NCBI GenBank assembly: GCA_021166845.1
Contig: JAJPEP010000029.1
Location: 38,467 to 102,466, forward strand
Source: Thiobacillus sp.
Lineage (GTDB): Bacteria; Pseudomonadota; Gammaproteobacteria; Burkholderiales; Thiobacillaceae
Direction: 5' to 3'
Length of the DNA: 64,000 nt
Below are positions 25,732 through 35,165 of this stretch, in pieces. Each line of letters begins with the position of its first letter. Positions within the stretch are counted from its first letter, which is position 1. Under the pieces are notes generated by a model, which saw only the letters and a list, made by a program, of their open reading frames with translations, was not told the origin of the DNA and did no database searches. The position numbers and the translations under genes are program-made.

Positions 25732-26454
25732 TTGAACACCGCACAAACCCAAACCGCCATGATCCTCGCTGCCGGCCGTGGCGAGCGCATGCGCCCGCTC
25801 ACCGACCACATGCCCAAGCCGCTGTTGCAGGTCGGCGGCAAGCCGCTCATCGTCTGGCATATCGAACGCCTGTGCGCGGCGGGCTACATGCATATCGTCA
25901 TCAACCACGCCCATCTCGGCCAGCAGATCGAGGCGGCGCTGGGGAACGGCGCGGCATTCGGGGTGTCGATCGAGTATTCGCGCGAAGCCAGCGCGCTGGA
26001 AACTGCGGGCGGCATTGCCACCGCGTTGCCTTTGATCAATGCTGAGGTTTTTGCCGTGGTGAACGGCGACATCTACTGCGAATACGATTTCAGCCGGCTG
26101 GCCGGGCCGTCGGCGCGCCTCGCCGCCGGCCACGACCAGGCGCATCTGGTGCTGGTCGATAATCCGCCGCAGCATCCGAATGGCGACTTCGTGCTCGACG
26201 GTAGCCGGGTCGTCGCCTCACCCCTCGCGTCTCACCCCTCACGCCTAACCTTCTCCGGCATCGGCGTCTACCACCGCGCGCTGTTCGCCGAAACTCCGGC
26301 GGGCGAAAAGGCGCCGCTCGCGCCGCTGTTGCGGCGGGCGATCGACGCCGGGCGCGCGAGCGGCGAACATTTTGACGGGCGCTGGGTCGATGTCGGTACG
26401 CCGGCCCGCCTCGCCGCCCTGGACGAGGAACTGAGACAGCACCATGCAGCCTGA
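25732..26454 (+). CDS. murU: N-acetylmuramate alpha-1-phosphate uridylyltransferase MurU-like
   Basis: A 240-residue sugar nucleotidyltransferase. The N-terminal signature is MILAAGRGERMRPLT, with PKPLLQVGGKPLI and VVNGDIYCEYDFSRL (metal-binding Asp). Family position next to amgK supports MurU, which makes UDP-MurNAc and bypasses de novo synthesis in peptidoglycan recycling. The TTG at 25732 and the ATG at 25759 are both possible starts; the ATG directly precedes the nucleotide loop. Residues near 162-172 (ASPLASHPSRL) are encoded by a short CTCACCCCTC repeat. It overlaps pepP by 11 bases. Confidence 0.9.
   Translation: MNTAQTQTAMILAAGRGERMRPLTDHMPKPLLQVGGKPLIVWHIERLCAAGYMHIVINHAHLGQQIEAALGNGAAFGVSIEYSREASALETAGGIATALPLINAEVFAVVNGDIYCEYDFSRLAGPSARLAAGHDQAHLVLVDNPPQHPNGDFVLDGSRVVASPLASHPSRLTFSGIGVYHRALFAETPAGEKAPLAPLLRRAIDAGRASGEHFDGRWVDVGTPARLAALDEELRQHHAA
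26216..26250 (+). repeat. In-frame CTCACCCCTC direct repeat inside murU
   Basis: The unit CTCACCCCTC(A/G)CG appears twice in 26218-26244 within murU. The frame is kept, adding a few Ser/Pro/Leu/His residues in a surface-loop region between the DGSRVV and LTFSGIGVYH blocks. Similar CTCACCCCTCACG strings are usually intergenic in such genomes, which is general knowledge. Confidence 0.55.
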
Positions 26455-27745
26455 TTCCGCAATTTACCGCGCCCGCCGCCAGCGGGTGCTGGAGGAGATG
26501 GGCGAAGGCGTGATGGTCATCGCCACCGCGCCGGAGGTGCCGCGCAACCGCGACACGCATTACCCCTACCGGCACGACAGTTATTTCTACTGGCTGACCG
26601 GCTTCAACGAGCCGGAGGCGGTGGTGGTGCTGGTGGGCGGCAAAGAGCCGCGCCACGTTCTGTTCTGCCGCGAGAAGAACGAAGAGCGGGAGATCTGGGA
26701 CGGCTTCCGCTACGGCCCGGCGGCGGCGCGCGAGATTTTTGCCTTCGACGAGGCCTTCGCCTGCGGCACGCTGGATGCGGAATTGCCCGGGCTGCTGGAG
26801 AACCAGCCGACGCTGGCCTACATCATCGGCCGCGACATGGCCTGGGACACGCGGGTGATGGGCTGGCTCAACGCGGTGCGCGGCCGCGCGCGCAGCGGCG
26901 TGCACGCGCCGGCCCATCTGGTGGACGCACGCATCTGGCTGGACGAGATGCGCCTCATCAAGGATGACCACGAGCTGACCCTGATGCGCCGCGCCGCGGA
27001 GATTTCCGGCCGTGCGCACGGCATCGCGATGCGCGCGACCCGACCGGGCCGCCACGAATACGAGGTCGAGGCGGAGCTGCTGTGCGCTTTCCGCAGCGGC
27101 GGCGCCGAGGCGCCGGCCTATACCTCCATCGTCGCCAGCGGCGCCAACGCCTGCGTGCTGCACTACGTCTTCAACAACCAGCCGCTACGCGATGGCGACC
27201 TGCTGCTGATCGATGCCGCGGCCGAGTTCGGCAGCTATGCGGCCGACATCACTCGAACCTTCCCGGTGAATGGCCGCTATTCGGCGGCACAGAAGGATGC
27301 CTACGAACTGGTGCTGGCGGCGCAGGCGGCGGCGGTGGCGGCGGTCAGGCCCGGCGCCGCCTGGATCGCGCCGCACGATGCGGCGGTGCGCGTGCTGACG
27401 CAGGGCATGGTCGACCTCGGGCTGCTGGCGGGCGAGGTCGACGGCCTGATCGAATCGAAAGCCTACGAGCGCTTCTATATGCACCGCACCGGCCACTGGC
27501 TGGGGCTGGACGTGCACGACGCCGGCGAATACAAGATCAAGGGCGACTGGCGTCCGTTGCAGCCCGGCATGACGCTGACCGTCGAGCCGGGCCTCTACAT
27601 CCGCCCGGCGGACGACGTTCCCGAAGCGCTGTGGAACATCGGCATCCGCATCGAGGACGATGTGGCGGTGACCGGATCCGGCTGCGAGGTGCTGACCACG
27701 CCGCCGAAAACCGTGGCGGAGATCGAGGCATGGATGAACGGGTGA
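26444..27745 (+). CDS. pepP: Xaa-Pro aminopeptidase
   Basis: A 433-residue M24B dimanganese aminopeptidase that removes N-terminal residues preceding proline. The N-terminal domain (residues 1-170) includes the YPYRHDSYFYWLTGFNEPEA block. The pita-bread catalytic domain has metal ligands in LLIDAAAEFGSYAADITRTF, HRTGHWLGLDVHD, TVEPGLYI and IRIEDDVAVT. It overlaps murU upstream and ubiH downstream (16 bases); pepP-ubiH-ubiI is a conserved order, also in E. coli. Confidence 0.96.
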   Translation: MQPDSAIYRARRQRVLEEMGEGVMVIATAPEVPRNRDTHYPYRHDSYFYWLTGFNEPEAVVVLVGGKEPRHVLFCREKNEEREIWDGFRYGPAAAREIFAFDEAFACGTLDAELPGLLENQPTLAYIIGRDMAWDTRVMGWLNAVRGRARSGVHAPAHLVDARIWLDEMRLIKDDHELTLMRRAAEISGRAHGIAMRATRPGRHEYEVEAELLCAFRSGGAEAPAYTSIVASGANACVLHYVFNNQPLRDGDLLLIDAAAEFGSYAADITRTFPVNGRYSAAQKDAYELVLAAQAAAVAAVRPGAAWIAPHDAAVRVLTQGMVDLGLLAGEVDGLIESKAYERFYMHRTGHWLGLDVHDAGEYKIKGDWRPLQPGMTLTVEPGLYIRPADDVPEALWNIGIRIEDDVAVTGSGCEVLTTPPKTVAEIEAWMNG

Positions 27746-28896
27746 ATACGGTGCTGATCGTCGGCGCCGGCCCGGTCGGCGCGGTGTGCGCGCTGGCGCT
27801 GCAGCAGCAGGGAATTCTCGCGCACGTGCTCGAAGCGCAGCCCGCCGACGCGCGCGCCGACACCCGCACCCTGGCGCTGTCGCATGGCGCGCGCCTGATC
27901 CTCGAACGCCTCGGGGTGTGGGGCGCACTTGAAGACGTCACCCCGATCCGCCGCATCCATATTTCGCAGCGCGGCGCGCTCGGCGTGGCGCGGCTGTCGG
28001 CCGAAGAGGCGAGCGTGCCGGCACTCGGCTATGTGCTGCCTTACGCTTCGCTGACCGCGGCGCTGAAACGGGCGCTGGCCGATGCCGGCATCGCGGTCGA
28101 GTACGGCGCGGCGGTGGCGCGCATCGAATCCGGCGCTGACATGGCGACCCTGCATGCGGTCGACGGCAGCACCCATGCCGCGCCGCTGGTGGTGGTGGCC
28201 GATGGCGGGCGCGGCGGCCACGGTAAAGAGGCTCATGCGGCGCCCGCTCCCAGGTTCGAACGCGACTACGACCAGACGGCGGTGGTGTGCGAAGTGCGGA
28301 CCGAGCTGCCGCACGCCAACCAGGCCTACGAGCGTTTCACCCCGGAGGGCCCGGCGGCGCTGCTGCCGAAGGGCGATCGCTACGCCCTGGTGTGGACCGC
28401 CCGGAAGGAAGATGCCGAACGCCTCGCGCAACTTGCCGACCCTGAATTTCTCGCTGCCCTATACCGTCACTTCGGCGGGCGCCAGGGCCTTTTCCTGTCC
28501 GCCGGCCCGCGCAAGGCCTTCCCGCTGAAGCTCGCCTACAGCGGCAGCGAGGCGGCCGAACGCGTGGTGCGCATCGGCAACGCCGCGCAGACGCTGCATC
28601 CGGTCGCGGGGCAGGGGTTCAACATCGGCCTGCGCGACGCCTGGGAACTGGCGAGCCTGTGCGGCGACACCCCGGCGGGCGAGATCGGCAGCGCGGCCAT
28701 GCTGCGTGCCTACGCGCGCGGCCGGCGCGTCGACGTGCTCGGTGGCGTCGGCTTCACCGATTTCCTGGTGCGCGTGTTCTCCAACGACATCGCGCCATTG
28801 CGCCACGCGCGCGGCCTCGGCCTGCTGGCGCTGGACGTGCTGCCGCCGCTGAAAAGCTTTGTCGCGCGGCGGATGATATTCGGGGCGCGCGGATGA
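27730..28896 (+). CDS. ubiH: UbiH-like ubiquinone-biosynthesis FAD monooxygenase
   Basis: A 388-residue class A flavin hydroxylase starting at ATG 27730 inside the pepP 3' end. It shows the FAD motif VLIVGAGPVGAVCALAL, the DTRTLALSHGARLILERLG block, and the second FAD motif VRIGNAAQTLHPVAGQGFNIGLRDAWELA. By gene order after pepP it is most likely UbiH (2-octaprenyl-6-methoxyphenol hydroxylase), acting on the quinone ring at the membrane. UbiF or UbiL identity cannot be excluded from sequence reading alone. Confidence 0.88.
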   Translation: MDERVNTVLIVGAGPVGAVCALALQQQGILAHVLEAQPADARADTRTLALSHGARLILERLGVWGALEDVTPIRRIHISQRGALGVARLSAEEASVPALGYVLPYASLTAALKRALADAGIAVEYGAAVARIESGADMATLHAVDGSTHAAPLVVVADGGRGGHGKEAHAAPAPRFERDYDQTAVVCEVRTELPHANQAYERFTPEGPAALLPKGDRYALVWTARKEDAERLAQLADPEFLAALYRHFGGRQGLFLSAGPRKAFPLKLAYSGSEAAERVVRIGNAAQTLHPVAGQGFNIGLRDAWELASLCGDTPAGEIGSAAMLRAYARGRRVDVLGGVGFTDFLVRVFSNDIAPLRHARGLGLLALDVLPPLKSFVARRMIFGARG

Positions 28897-30107
28897 GCGT
28901 CGAACGCTATCAGGTCGTCATCGTCGGCGCCGGGCTGGTGGGCTCGGCGGCCGCGCTGGCGCTCGGCCGGCAGGGCTTGCGGGTGGCGCTGATCGAGCGC
29001 CAGCCGCCGCCTATGCCGGATGACGCCTGGGACAGCCGCATCTACGCCATCAGCCCGGCCAGCCAGCGTTTTCTCGAACGCACCGGCGCCTGGCAACGGC
29101 TGGATGCTGATCGCATCCAGCCGGTGTTCCGCATGGACGTGGGGGGCGACGTGTCCGGCGCGCTCAGGCTCGACGCCTACGAGGCGGGCGTGTCGCATCT
29201 GGCCACCATCCTCGAAAGCAGCCGCCTGCAAGCCGCGCTGTGGCAGGCGATCGAGGCCGACGGCAACGTGGCGCTGCGCTGCCCGGCGTCGATTGCGGCG
29301 CTCGAACGTGATGGACGCATCACGCGGATCACGCTCGACGACGGCTCGCTGCTTGAGGCCGAACTGGTCGTCGGCGCCGACGGCGCCGCCTCGCGCATCC
29401 GCGAATGGGCGGGCCAGGGCTCGACGCTGACGCCCTACGGCCAGAGCGGCGTGGTGGCGAATTTCACATGCGGAATTCCGCATCGCGGAACCGCGTTCCA
29501 GTGGTTTTCCGGCAGCGATATCCTTGCCTGGCTGCCCTTAGCGGGGCATGCGGCGCCACGTGGGCTTCAGCCCGCGGCGGATCGGAGTTTTTCTTCAGGG
29601 GGGAACCTCATCTCGATGGTCTGGTCAACCCAGTCGGCGCATGCAGACGAACTGGTCGCGCTGGATCCGGCGGCACTGGCCGAAAAGGTGCAGGCGGCCG
29701 GCCACAATCGGCTTGGCGCCTTGCACCCGCTGACCCCCGCCGCGGCGTTTCCGCTGCGGTTGATTCGGGTGGCTTCGGTGGTGGCGCCGGGCATCGCGCT
29801 GATCGGCGATGCCGCGCATGGCGTGCATCCGCTGGCGGGGCAGGGCGTGAACCTCGGATTTGGCGATGCCGAAGCGCTGGCCGATATGCTGGCGCGGCAC
29901 CGCCACACGCATTGCGGTGATGTGGGTGTGTTAAAACGCTATGCCCGCCAGCGCGCCGAGCCGGTGCGGCGGATGCAGGCGCTCACCCACGGCCTGCACC
30001 ATCTGTTTGCCGACAACCGCGCCGCGTGGCTGCGCAATGCCGGGATGACGCTGGTCGATCACCTGCCGCCGCTGAAGGCGGCGCTGGTACGCGAGGCGGT
30101 GTCCTGA
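28893..30107 (+). CDS. Second Ubi-type FAD monooxygenase (UbiI/VisC-like)
   Basis: A 404-residue paralogue of the preceding gene, coupled to it by an ATGA overlap. FAD motif VVIVGAGLVGSAAALAL at the N-terminus, WDSRIYAISPASQRFLERTGAW as the DSR-type motif, LVVGADGAASRIREWAG and IALIGDAAHGVHPLAGQGVNLGFGDAEAL. In the pepP-ubiH-ubiI order this corresponds to UbiI (C5 hydroxylation), though several betaproteobacteria use UbiF or UbiL in this position, so the regiospecificity is inferred only. Confidence 0.86.
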   Translation: MSVERYQVVIVGAGLVGSAAALALGRQGLRVALIERQPPPMPDDAWDSRIYAISPASQRFLERTGAWQRLDADRIQPVFRMDVGGDVSGALRLDAYEAGVSHLATILESSRLQAALWQAIEADGNVALRCPASIAALERDGRITRITLDDGSLLEAELVVGADGAASRIREWAGQGSTLTPYGQSGVVANFTCGIPHRGTAFQWFSGSDILAWLPLAGHAAPRGLQPAADRSFSSGGNLISMVWSTQSAHADELVALDPAALAEKVQAAGHNRLGALHPLTPAAAFPLRLIRVASVVAPGIALIGDAAHGVHPLAGQGVNLGFGDAEALADMLARHRHTHCGDVGVLKRYARQRAEPVRRMQALTHGLHHLFADNRAAWLRNAGMTLVDHLPPLKAALVREAVS

Positions 30108-30133
30108 TTTTTTGTTTTTTTCTGGAGTATCGA

Positions 30134-30844
30134 ATGAAATTCACCCCCCTGGCGCTGGCCGCAACCCTGATGTTCGCTACGGCCGCGCAGGCCAATGAGG
30201 CCGTCATCCGCAAGGCGCTGACCCAGCAGTTCCCGGGGGCCAACATCGCCTCGGTGCAGAAAACGCCTTACAGCGGATTGTTCGAGGTCTATCTCGACGA
30301 CCAGCTGATTTACGTCGACGGCAAGGCGCAATACGTGTTTACCGGCGACGTGATCGACTTGAAGAACCGCAACAACCTGACACAGGCGCGGCTGAACCAG
30401 CTGCAGGCGGTGAAGTGGGACACGCTGCCGCTCAACAACGCGCTGAAGACCGTCAAGGGCAACGGCGCGCGCAAGCTGGTGGTGTTCTCCGACGTCGATT
30501 GTCCCTACTGCCGCAAGTTCGAGGCCGAACTGACCAAGGTCGACAACATCACCGTCTACACCTTCCTCTACCCGATCGAGGGTCTGCACCCCAAGGCGGT
30601 GCAGGCTTCGAAGCAGATCTGGTGCGCGCCGGACCGCAACAAGGCGTGGAACGACTACATCAGCAACGGCAGCGTGCCGAAAAACGACGGCAAGTGCGCC
30701 AACCCGGTCGAAGCCACCATCGCGCTGGGCAACAAGCTGAGAGTCTCCGGCACGCCTACGCTTTTCTTCGCCAACGGCCAGCGCGTGCCCGGCATGGTGC
30801 CCGCGGCGCAACTGGAAAAACTGCTCGCCGCCAACGCCAAATAA
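30134..30844 (+). CDS. dsbC: Thiol:disulfide interchange protein DsbC
   Basis: A 236-residue periplasmic disulfide isomerase. A signal peptide (LALAATLMFATAAQA) is followed by the N-terminal dimerisation domain (residues 20-80) and the thioredoxin-fold domain with catalytic CPYC in VVFSDVDCPYCRKFE and the cis-Pro loop VSGTPTLFF. The second Cys pair (WCAPDRN, GKCANP) matches the structural disulfide of DsbC. The ATG at 30134 has GGAG upstream. It shares the run of genes with the Ubi hydroxylases and a methyltransferase. Confidence 0.95.
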   Translation: MKFTPLALAATLMFATAAQANEAVIRKALTQQFPGANIASVQKTPYSGLFEVYLDDQLIYVDGKAQYVFTGDVIDLKNRNNLTQARLNQLQAVKWDTLPLNNALKTVKGNGARKLVVFSDVDCPYCRKFEAELTKVDNITVYTFLYPIEGLHPKAVQASKQIWCAPDRNKAWNDYISNGSVPKNDGKCANPVEATIALGNKLRVSGTPTLFFANGQRVPGMVPAAQLEKLLAANAK

Positions 30845-30846
30845 TC

Positions 30847-31452
30847 GTGTCTGATTTCTGGAACGCGCGTTATGCCACGGACGACTACATTTTCGGCACC
30901 GCGCCGAATGTGTTTCTGGCGAGCCAGGCAGCGCTGATTCAGCCGGACATGCATGTTCTGGCCATCGCCGATGGCGAGGGCCGCAACGGCGTTTGGCTGG
31001 CCGAGCATGGGGCCAGGGTGCATGCCATCGATTATTCGGCGGCGGCGCTGGAGAAGGCGCGCAGGCTGGCCAGCGAACGGGGCGTGATGCTGGAAATCGA
31101 GCAGGCCGACGTGCTCGACTGGACCTGGCCGGAGGCGGCCTACGATCTGGTGGCGGCCATCTTCATCCAGTTCGCTTCGCCGCCCGGACGCGACCGCATC
31201 ATTGCAGGCATCCGCCGCACCCTCAAGCCGGGCGGACTGCTGATCCTGCAGGGCTACACGCCGAAGCAGATCGGGTTCGCCACCGGCGGTCCGCCCCATG
31301 CCGCCAACATGTACACCGCCGATCTTTTACGTGAATGGTTCGGCGACTGGGAGATGCTGCATCTCGCCGAACACGAGTCGTTCATCAGCGAAGGCACGCA
31401 CCACCACGGGATGTCGGCGCTGGTCGATCTGGTCGCGAAGAAGCCGGCCTGA
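30847..31452 (+). CDS. TehB-like class I SAM-dependent methyltransferase
   Basis: A 201-residue methyltransferase starting at GTG 30847, 2 bases after dsbC. It begins [21 protein letters not shown], a pattern shared with small TehB/thiopurine-type methyltransferases, with SAM motif [34 protein letters not shown] and [13 protein letters not shown]. Substrate unknown; relatives are often annotated for detoxification. It converges on a degenerate queH remnant. Confidence 0.88.
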   Translation: MSDFWNARYATDDYIFGTAPNVFLASQAALIQPDMHVLAIADGEGRNGVWLAEHGARVHAIDYSAAALEKARRLASERGVMLEIEQADVLDWTWPEAAYDLVAAIFIQFASPPGRDRIIAGIRRTLKPGGLLILQGYTPKQIGFATGGPPHAANMYTADLLREWFGDWEMLHLAEHESFISEGTHHHGMSALVDLVAKKPA

Positions 31453-31475
31453 TCGGGGGTGATGTTATCGGCTTT

Positions 31476-31645
31476 CTTCTTAAGCGGATGGATGTTGGGG
31501 TTGTAGAAAATAAGGGTGAAGTCTATGCCGGATGCCTGCATGGCTTCCATTACTTCACCGGAGCATGGCGCACAGCAAGAGTGCAGCAGCGCCTTGCGTT
31601 GATCATTGGGCAAAGGCAGAGGTTTCGTTCGAAATCCGGTGTCAT
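31476..31645 (-). pseudogene. queH remnant (epoxyqueuosine reductase QueH, N-terminal fragment)
   Basis: Reading from 31613 downward gives [20 protein letters not shown], then [11 protein letters not shown], exactly the N-terminus of QueH with its CC-X2-C metal cluster motif. Similarity stops near 31476, whereas QueH has roughly 200 residues. An ATG at 31645, overlapping the stop of the LysR gene, is in a different frame from the QueH similarity (32 bases away), so a frameshift as well as a 3' deletion has occurred. The queuosine reductase function of this copy must be lost; a QueG elsewhere could substitute. Confidence 0.85.
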
Positions 31646-32550
31646 GAAGACGGCTCGATGGCGGTAGACAGCGGCTGCCGAGCCAGATCGATAAACGCGC
31701 GGAGATAATCGATTCCGATTTCCGCCTCGCGTGCGCCCAGAAATATCTGTTTGGCGATACCCGTGGGCCCCAGACGAATTGGCACCACTTCCATCTTGCC
31801 GACGTATTCCTGCACCAGCCAGCGTGGCAGCGCCGCCACGCCCCGCCCGCTGGCGACCATCTGCAGCATGATGTCGGTCGTCTCGATGACCTTATGGCGC
31901 TTGGGGCTGATGCCTGCCGGCTGAAGGAACTGGTTGTAGATGTCCAGCCTGTCGGTTTCCACAGGATAGGAAATCAGCACCTCGCGACCCAGTTGTTCCG
32001 GCTCGACATGCGTGGCCGAGGCCAGCGCATGGTGACGGCTCACCACCAGTACCTGTTCATAATCGAACACTGGCTCGAAGCGCAGCCCCGGCTTGTACAA
32101 GGGGTCAGGCGTAACCAGCAGGTCGATTTCATAACCGAACAGTGCGCCGATCCCCCCAAACTGAAACTTCTGCCGGACGTCCACATCGACGTCCGGCCAC
32201 CGGGCCAGGTAGGGTGACACCACCTTGAGTAGCCATTGATAGCAGGGATGGCACTCCATGCCGATGCGCAGAGTGCCGCGCTCACCCTGAGCATACTGAC
32301 GCAATCGCTCTTCCGCCCGATCCAGCTGGGGCAACAAGCGGTTCGCGACCTCCAGAAGGTAGCGGCCGGCTTGGGTCAACCGCAGGCCGCGCCCTTCGCG
32401 CAGCCATATGTCGGTGCCAAGCGCCTGCTCCAGTTTTTTCATTGCGTGGCTCAGGGCCGACTGTGTCAGGCACAGCACGCTTGCGGCGGCAGTCAGCGAG
32501 CCCTGCCGATCAACCTCACGGAGGATGGCCAGATGCATTCTTTCAATCAT
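31642..32550 (-). CDS. metR: MetR-like LysR-type regulator of methionine genes
   Basis: A 302-residue LysR-type activator. The N-terminal helix-turn-helix is in [28 protein letters not shown] (residues 15-42) and a ligand-binding domain occupies residues 90-300. It is transcribed divergently from metE with a 111-base spacer, the classic metR-metE arrangement in which homocysteine acts as co-inducer. Sequence parts such as [18 protein letters not shown] and the [18 protein letters not shown] segment fit MetR. Confidence 0.92.
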   Translation of the reverse strand: MIERMHLAILREVDRQGSLTAAASVLCLTQSALSHAMKKLEQALGTDIWLREGRGLRLTQAGRYLLEVANRLLPQLDRAEERLRQYAQGERGTLRIGMECHPCYQWLLKVVSPYLARWPDVDVDVRQKFQFGGIGALFGYEIDLLVTPDPLYKPGLRFEPVFDYEQVLVVSRHHALASATHVEPEQLGREVLISYPVETDRLDIYNQFLQPAGISPKRHKVIETTDIMLQMVASGRGVAALPRWLVQEYVGKMEVVPIRLGPTGIAKQIFLGAREAEIGIDYLRAFIDLARQPLSTAIEPSS

Positions 32551-32607
32551 GTGAATCCATGAGCAAAATTGATCGATTGCTGAAATAAGACCATTTTACT
32601 TCATGAA
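32542..32607. promoter_or_regulatory. Candidate MetR sites in the metR-metE intergenic region
   Basis: Two dyads stand out in this AT-rich stretch: TTCAATCATGTGAA at 32542-32555, overlapping the metR start codon, and TTCATGAA at 32600-32607. MetR is known to bind TGAA-N5-TTCA sites; these are TTCA/TGAA-type dyads rather than exact matches, so they are candidates only. Their placement would suit metE activation and metR autorepression. Confidence 0.35.
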
Positions 32608-32661
32608 TACGCTTTTTTATCATGCTGCCATTCCCCTCCTCATTCGGATATAAAGGCAAGC

Positions 32662-34956
32662 ATGGTCTCCGCACACAACCTGGGTTTTCCCCGCATCGGC
32701 GCGAAGCGCGAGCTGAAATTCGCCCTTGAGTCTTACTGGAAAGGCCAGTCCTCCCGTGACGAATTGAAAGCGCTCGGTGCCCAGCTGCGTCAGCGCCACT
32801 GGCAAGAGCAATCCGGCCTGGATTTGGTACCGGTGGGGGATTTCGCCTTCTACGATCAGGTGCTCGACATGAGCTTCACGCTGGGCAATTTGCCCGAGCG
32901 CGCCCATGAGTTCCACGGCGATCCACTGGATAACTACTTTCGCGTGGCACGCGGTCGTTCCGCTCAAGGTGCGGAGGAACACACGGGTTGCTGCGGCGGC
33001 ATCGCCGCAGGCGAGATGACCAAGTGGTTTGATACCAATTACCACTACATCGTCCCGGAGTTCACGACCGCGACCCAGTTCAAACCGGACGCCTCACGCC
33101 TGCTGGAACAACTGGCCGAAGCCAAGGCGCAGGGTGTCAAGGCCAAGCCTGTAATCGTCGGTCCGGTCACTTATTTGTGGATTGGCAAGGCCAAGGACGA
33201 TTCCGACAAGCTGGCCTTGCTGGAACGCTTGCTGCCTGCCTACGCCGAACTGCTGGAGCAACTGGCCGCACAAGGGGTCGAGTGGGTACAGATCGATGAG
33301 CCGGTGCTGGTCACCGAACTGGATGCCGACTGGCAGCATGCCTTGAACCTGGCATACCACCACTTCAAGAGCAGTCGCGTCAAGCTGTTGCTGGCGACGT
33401 ATTTCGGCGCCCTGCAGGAAAATCTCTATCTCGCCTGCAATCTACCCGTGGCGGGTCTGCATCTGGATGCGATCAACGCCCGCGACGAAATCCTGCCGCT
33501 GCTCAACCTGCTGCCGTCGCACAAGGTGCTGTCGCTGGGCGTGATCAATGGCCGCAATATCTGGAAGACCGACCTCGGCGCCACGCTCGATTGGCTGGAG
33601 CCGCTCGCCGAACGGCTGGGTGATCGCCTGTGGATCGCGCCGTCCTGCTCGCTGCTGCATGTGCCAGTAGACCTCGCCAGCGAGCAAAAGCTGGACGCCG
33701 AGATCAAGTCCTGGCTCGCTTACGCCTTACAGAAGCTGGACGAGTTGAGGGTACTGGCCAAAGCCCTGAATCAGGGGCGTGCAGCGGTGGCAGCCGAACT
33801 GGCCGCCAATTACGCCGCCATCACCGCCCGCCGCACCTCGCCGCGCGTGAGCAACCCGGCGGTCAAGGCGGCCATTGCCAGCATCAACCTGGCGCTGGGC
33901 CAGCGCAAGAGTCCCTATCCGGTACGCGCCAGGAAGCAAGCCGCGCTGCTGAACCTCCCTGCCTACCCGACCACGACCATCGGCTCCTTCCCGCAAACTG
34001 CGGAAATCCGCCAGGCACGCAGCCAGTTCAAGACCGGCGAACTGGACGAAGCCGGCTACAAGACCGCCATGCAGGCAGAGATCGCCCTCAGCGTGCGCGA
34101 GCAGGAAGCCCTGGGGCTTGATGTGCTGGTGCACGGCGAAGCCGAGCGCAACGACATGGTCGAATACTTCGGCGAGCAACTCGACGGCTACGCCTTTAGC
34201 CAGTTCGGCTGGGTGCAGTCCTACGGCTCGCGTTGCGTCAAGCCGCCCATTCTGTTCGGCGACATCAGCCGCCCGAAGGCGATGACCGTGGAGTGGATCC
34301 AATACGCGCAGTCGCTGACTAACAAGCCGATGAAGGGCATGTTGACCGGTCCGGTCACCATCCTGAACTGGTCTTTCGTCCGCGACGATCAGCCGCGTTC
34401 GGTGTCCTGCTACCAACTGGCACTGGCAATCCGCGAGGAAGTGCTGGACCTGGAGAAGGCCGGTGTGCGAGTCATCCAGATCGACGAGGCCGCCCTGCGC
34501 GAAGGTTTGCCCCTGCGCAAGTCACAGTGGCAGCGCTACCTGGACTGGGCTGTGGAGTCCTTCCGCATTACCGCCAACGGCGTACAGGATGAAACCCAGA
34601 TCCATACCCACATGTGCTACTCGGAGTTCAACGACATCATTGCCTCCATCGCCGACATGGACGCAGATGTAATCACCATCGAAACCTCGCGCTCAGACAT
34701 GGAATTGCTCGATGTTTTCGACGATTTCAAGTATCCCAACGAGATCGGTCCCGGCGTCTACGATATCCACTCACCGAATATCCCGACGCAGGAGCATATC
34801 GTACAACTGATGAGGAAGGCCGCCGAACGTATACCGGCCGAGCGTCTGTGGGTGAATCCGGACTGCGGCCTGAAGACCCGCCAGTGGCTGGAGGTCATTC
34901 CTGCACTGGCCAACATGGTAGCGGCGGCCAAGGCCCTGCGCGCCACCGCCGTCTGA
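32662..34956 (+). CDS. metE: Cobalamin-independent methionine synthase
   Basis: A 764-residue enzyme transferring the methyl group of 5-methyltetrahydropteroyltri-glutamate to homocysteine. The N-terminal domain starts [17 protein letters not shown]; the catalytic C-terminal barrel has [29 protein letters not shown], the zinc ligands in [10 protein letters not shown] and NPDCGLKTR, and [14 protein letters not shown]. All metal and substrate residues are present. The ATG has AAGG 5 bases upstream. Use of MetE indicates methionine can be made without B12; a B12-dependent MetH elsewhere is not excluded. Confidence 0.97.
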   Translation: MVSAHNLGFPRIGAKRELKFALESYWKGQSSRDELKALGAQLRQRHWQEQSGLDLVPVGDFAFYDQVLDMSFTLGNLPERAHEFHGDPLDNYFRVARGRSAQGAEEHTGCCGGIAAGEMTKWFDTNYHYIVPEFTTATQFKPDASRLLEQLAEAKAQGVKAKPVIVGPVTYLWIGKAKDDSDKLALLERLLPAYAELLEQLAAQGVEWVQIDEPVLVTELDADWQHALNLAYHHFKSSRVKLLLATYFGALQENLYLACNLPVAGLHLDAINARDEILPLLNLLPSHKVLSLGVINGRNIWKTDLGATLDWLEPLAERLGDRLWIAPSCSLLHVPVDLASEQKLDAEIKSWLAYALQKLDELRVLAKALNQGRAAVAAELAANYAAITARRTSPRVSNPAVKAAIASINLALGQRKSPYPVRARKQAALLNLPAYPTTTIGSFPQTAEIRQARSQFKTGELDEAGYKTAMQAEIALSVREQEALGLDVLVHGEAERNDMVEYFGEQLDGYAFSQFGWVQSYGSRCVKPPILFGDISRPKAMTVEWIQYAQSLTNKPMKGMLTGPVTILNWSFVRDDQPRSVSCYQLALAIREEVLDLEKAGVRVIQIDEAALREGLPLRKSQWQRYLDWAVESFRITANGVQDETQIHTHMCYSEFNDIIASIADMDADVITIETSRSDMELLDVFDDFKYPNEIGPGVYDIHSPNIPTQEHIVQLMRKAAERIPAERLWVNPDCGLKTRQWLEVIPALANMVAAAKALRATAV

Positions 34957-35021
34957 AGCTGAACTATCTGCCATGCGTGGCGTACTGCGCTTGGCGCCGC
35001 GCACGGTGTTTTCATCCAAAC

Positions 35022-35050
35022 ATCCCGAGCTCGTCTCGGGATTGATTTTT
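35022..35050 (+). terminator. Probable terminator of metE
   Basis: ATCCCGAG and CTCGGGAT form an 8-bp perfect stem with a 5-base loop, followed by TGATTTTT. It lies 66 bases after the metE stop and just before the glyA scrap. Confidence 0.75.
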
Positions 35051-35067
35051 CTACAAGGACAAGCACT

Positions 35068-35154
35068 GAGATCTTTGCTGCCATTGAGAAAGAAAATCAG
35101 CGTCAGGAAGATCACATCGAATTGATCGCTTCGGAGAATTACACTTCGTTGTGA
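35068..35154 (+). pseudogene. glyA remnant (serine hydroxymethyltransferase N-terminal fragment)
   Basis: Bases 35068-35148 translate to EIFAAIEKENQRQEDH then IELIASENYTS, which is the near-invariant N-terminal SHMT segment. The next codons are Leu and a stop, and no start codon precedes the piece in frame, so only about 27 residues of a ~415-residue protein remain. It lies between the metE terminator and a convergent LysR gene. GlyA supplies one-carbon units for methionine synthesis, so a full copy once next to metE would make sense, but this is inference. Confidence 0.9.
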
Positions 35155-35165
35155 ATCGCTCCTGA

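Noticed and set aside
31642..31645. ATG overlapping the metR stop as a start for an intact downstream gene
   Set aside because: The frame from this ATG does not join the QueH similarity; the downstream sequence is a remnant.
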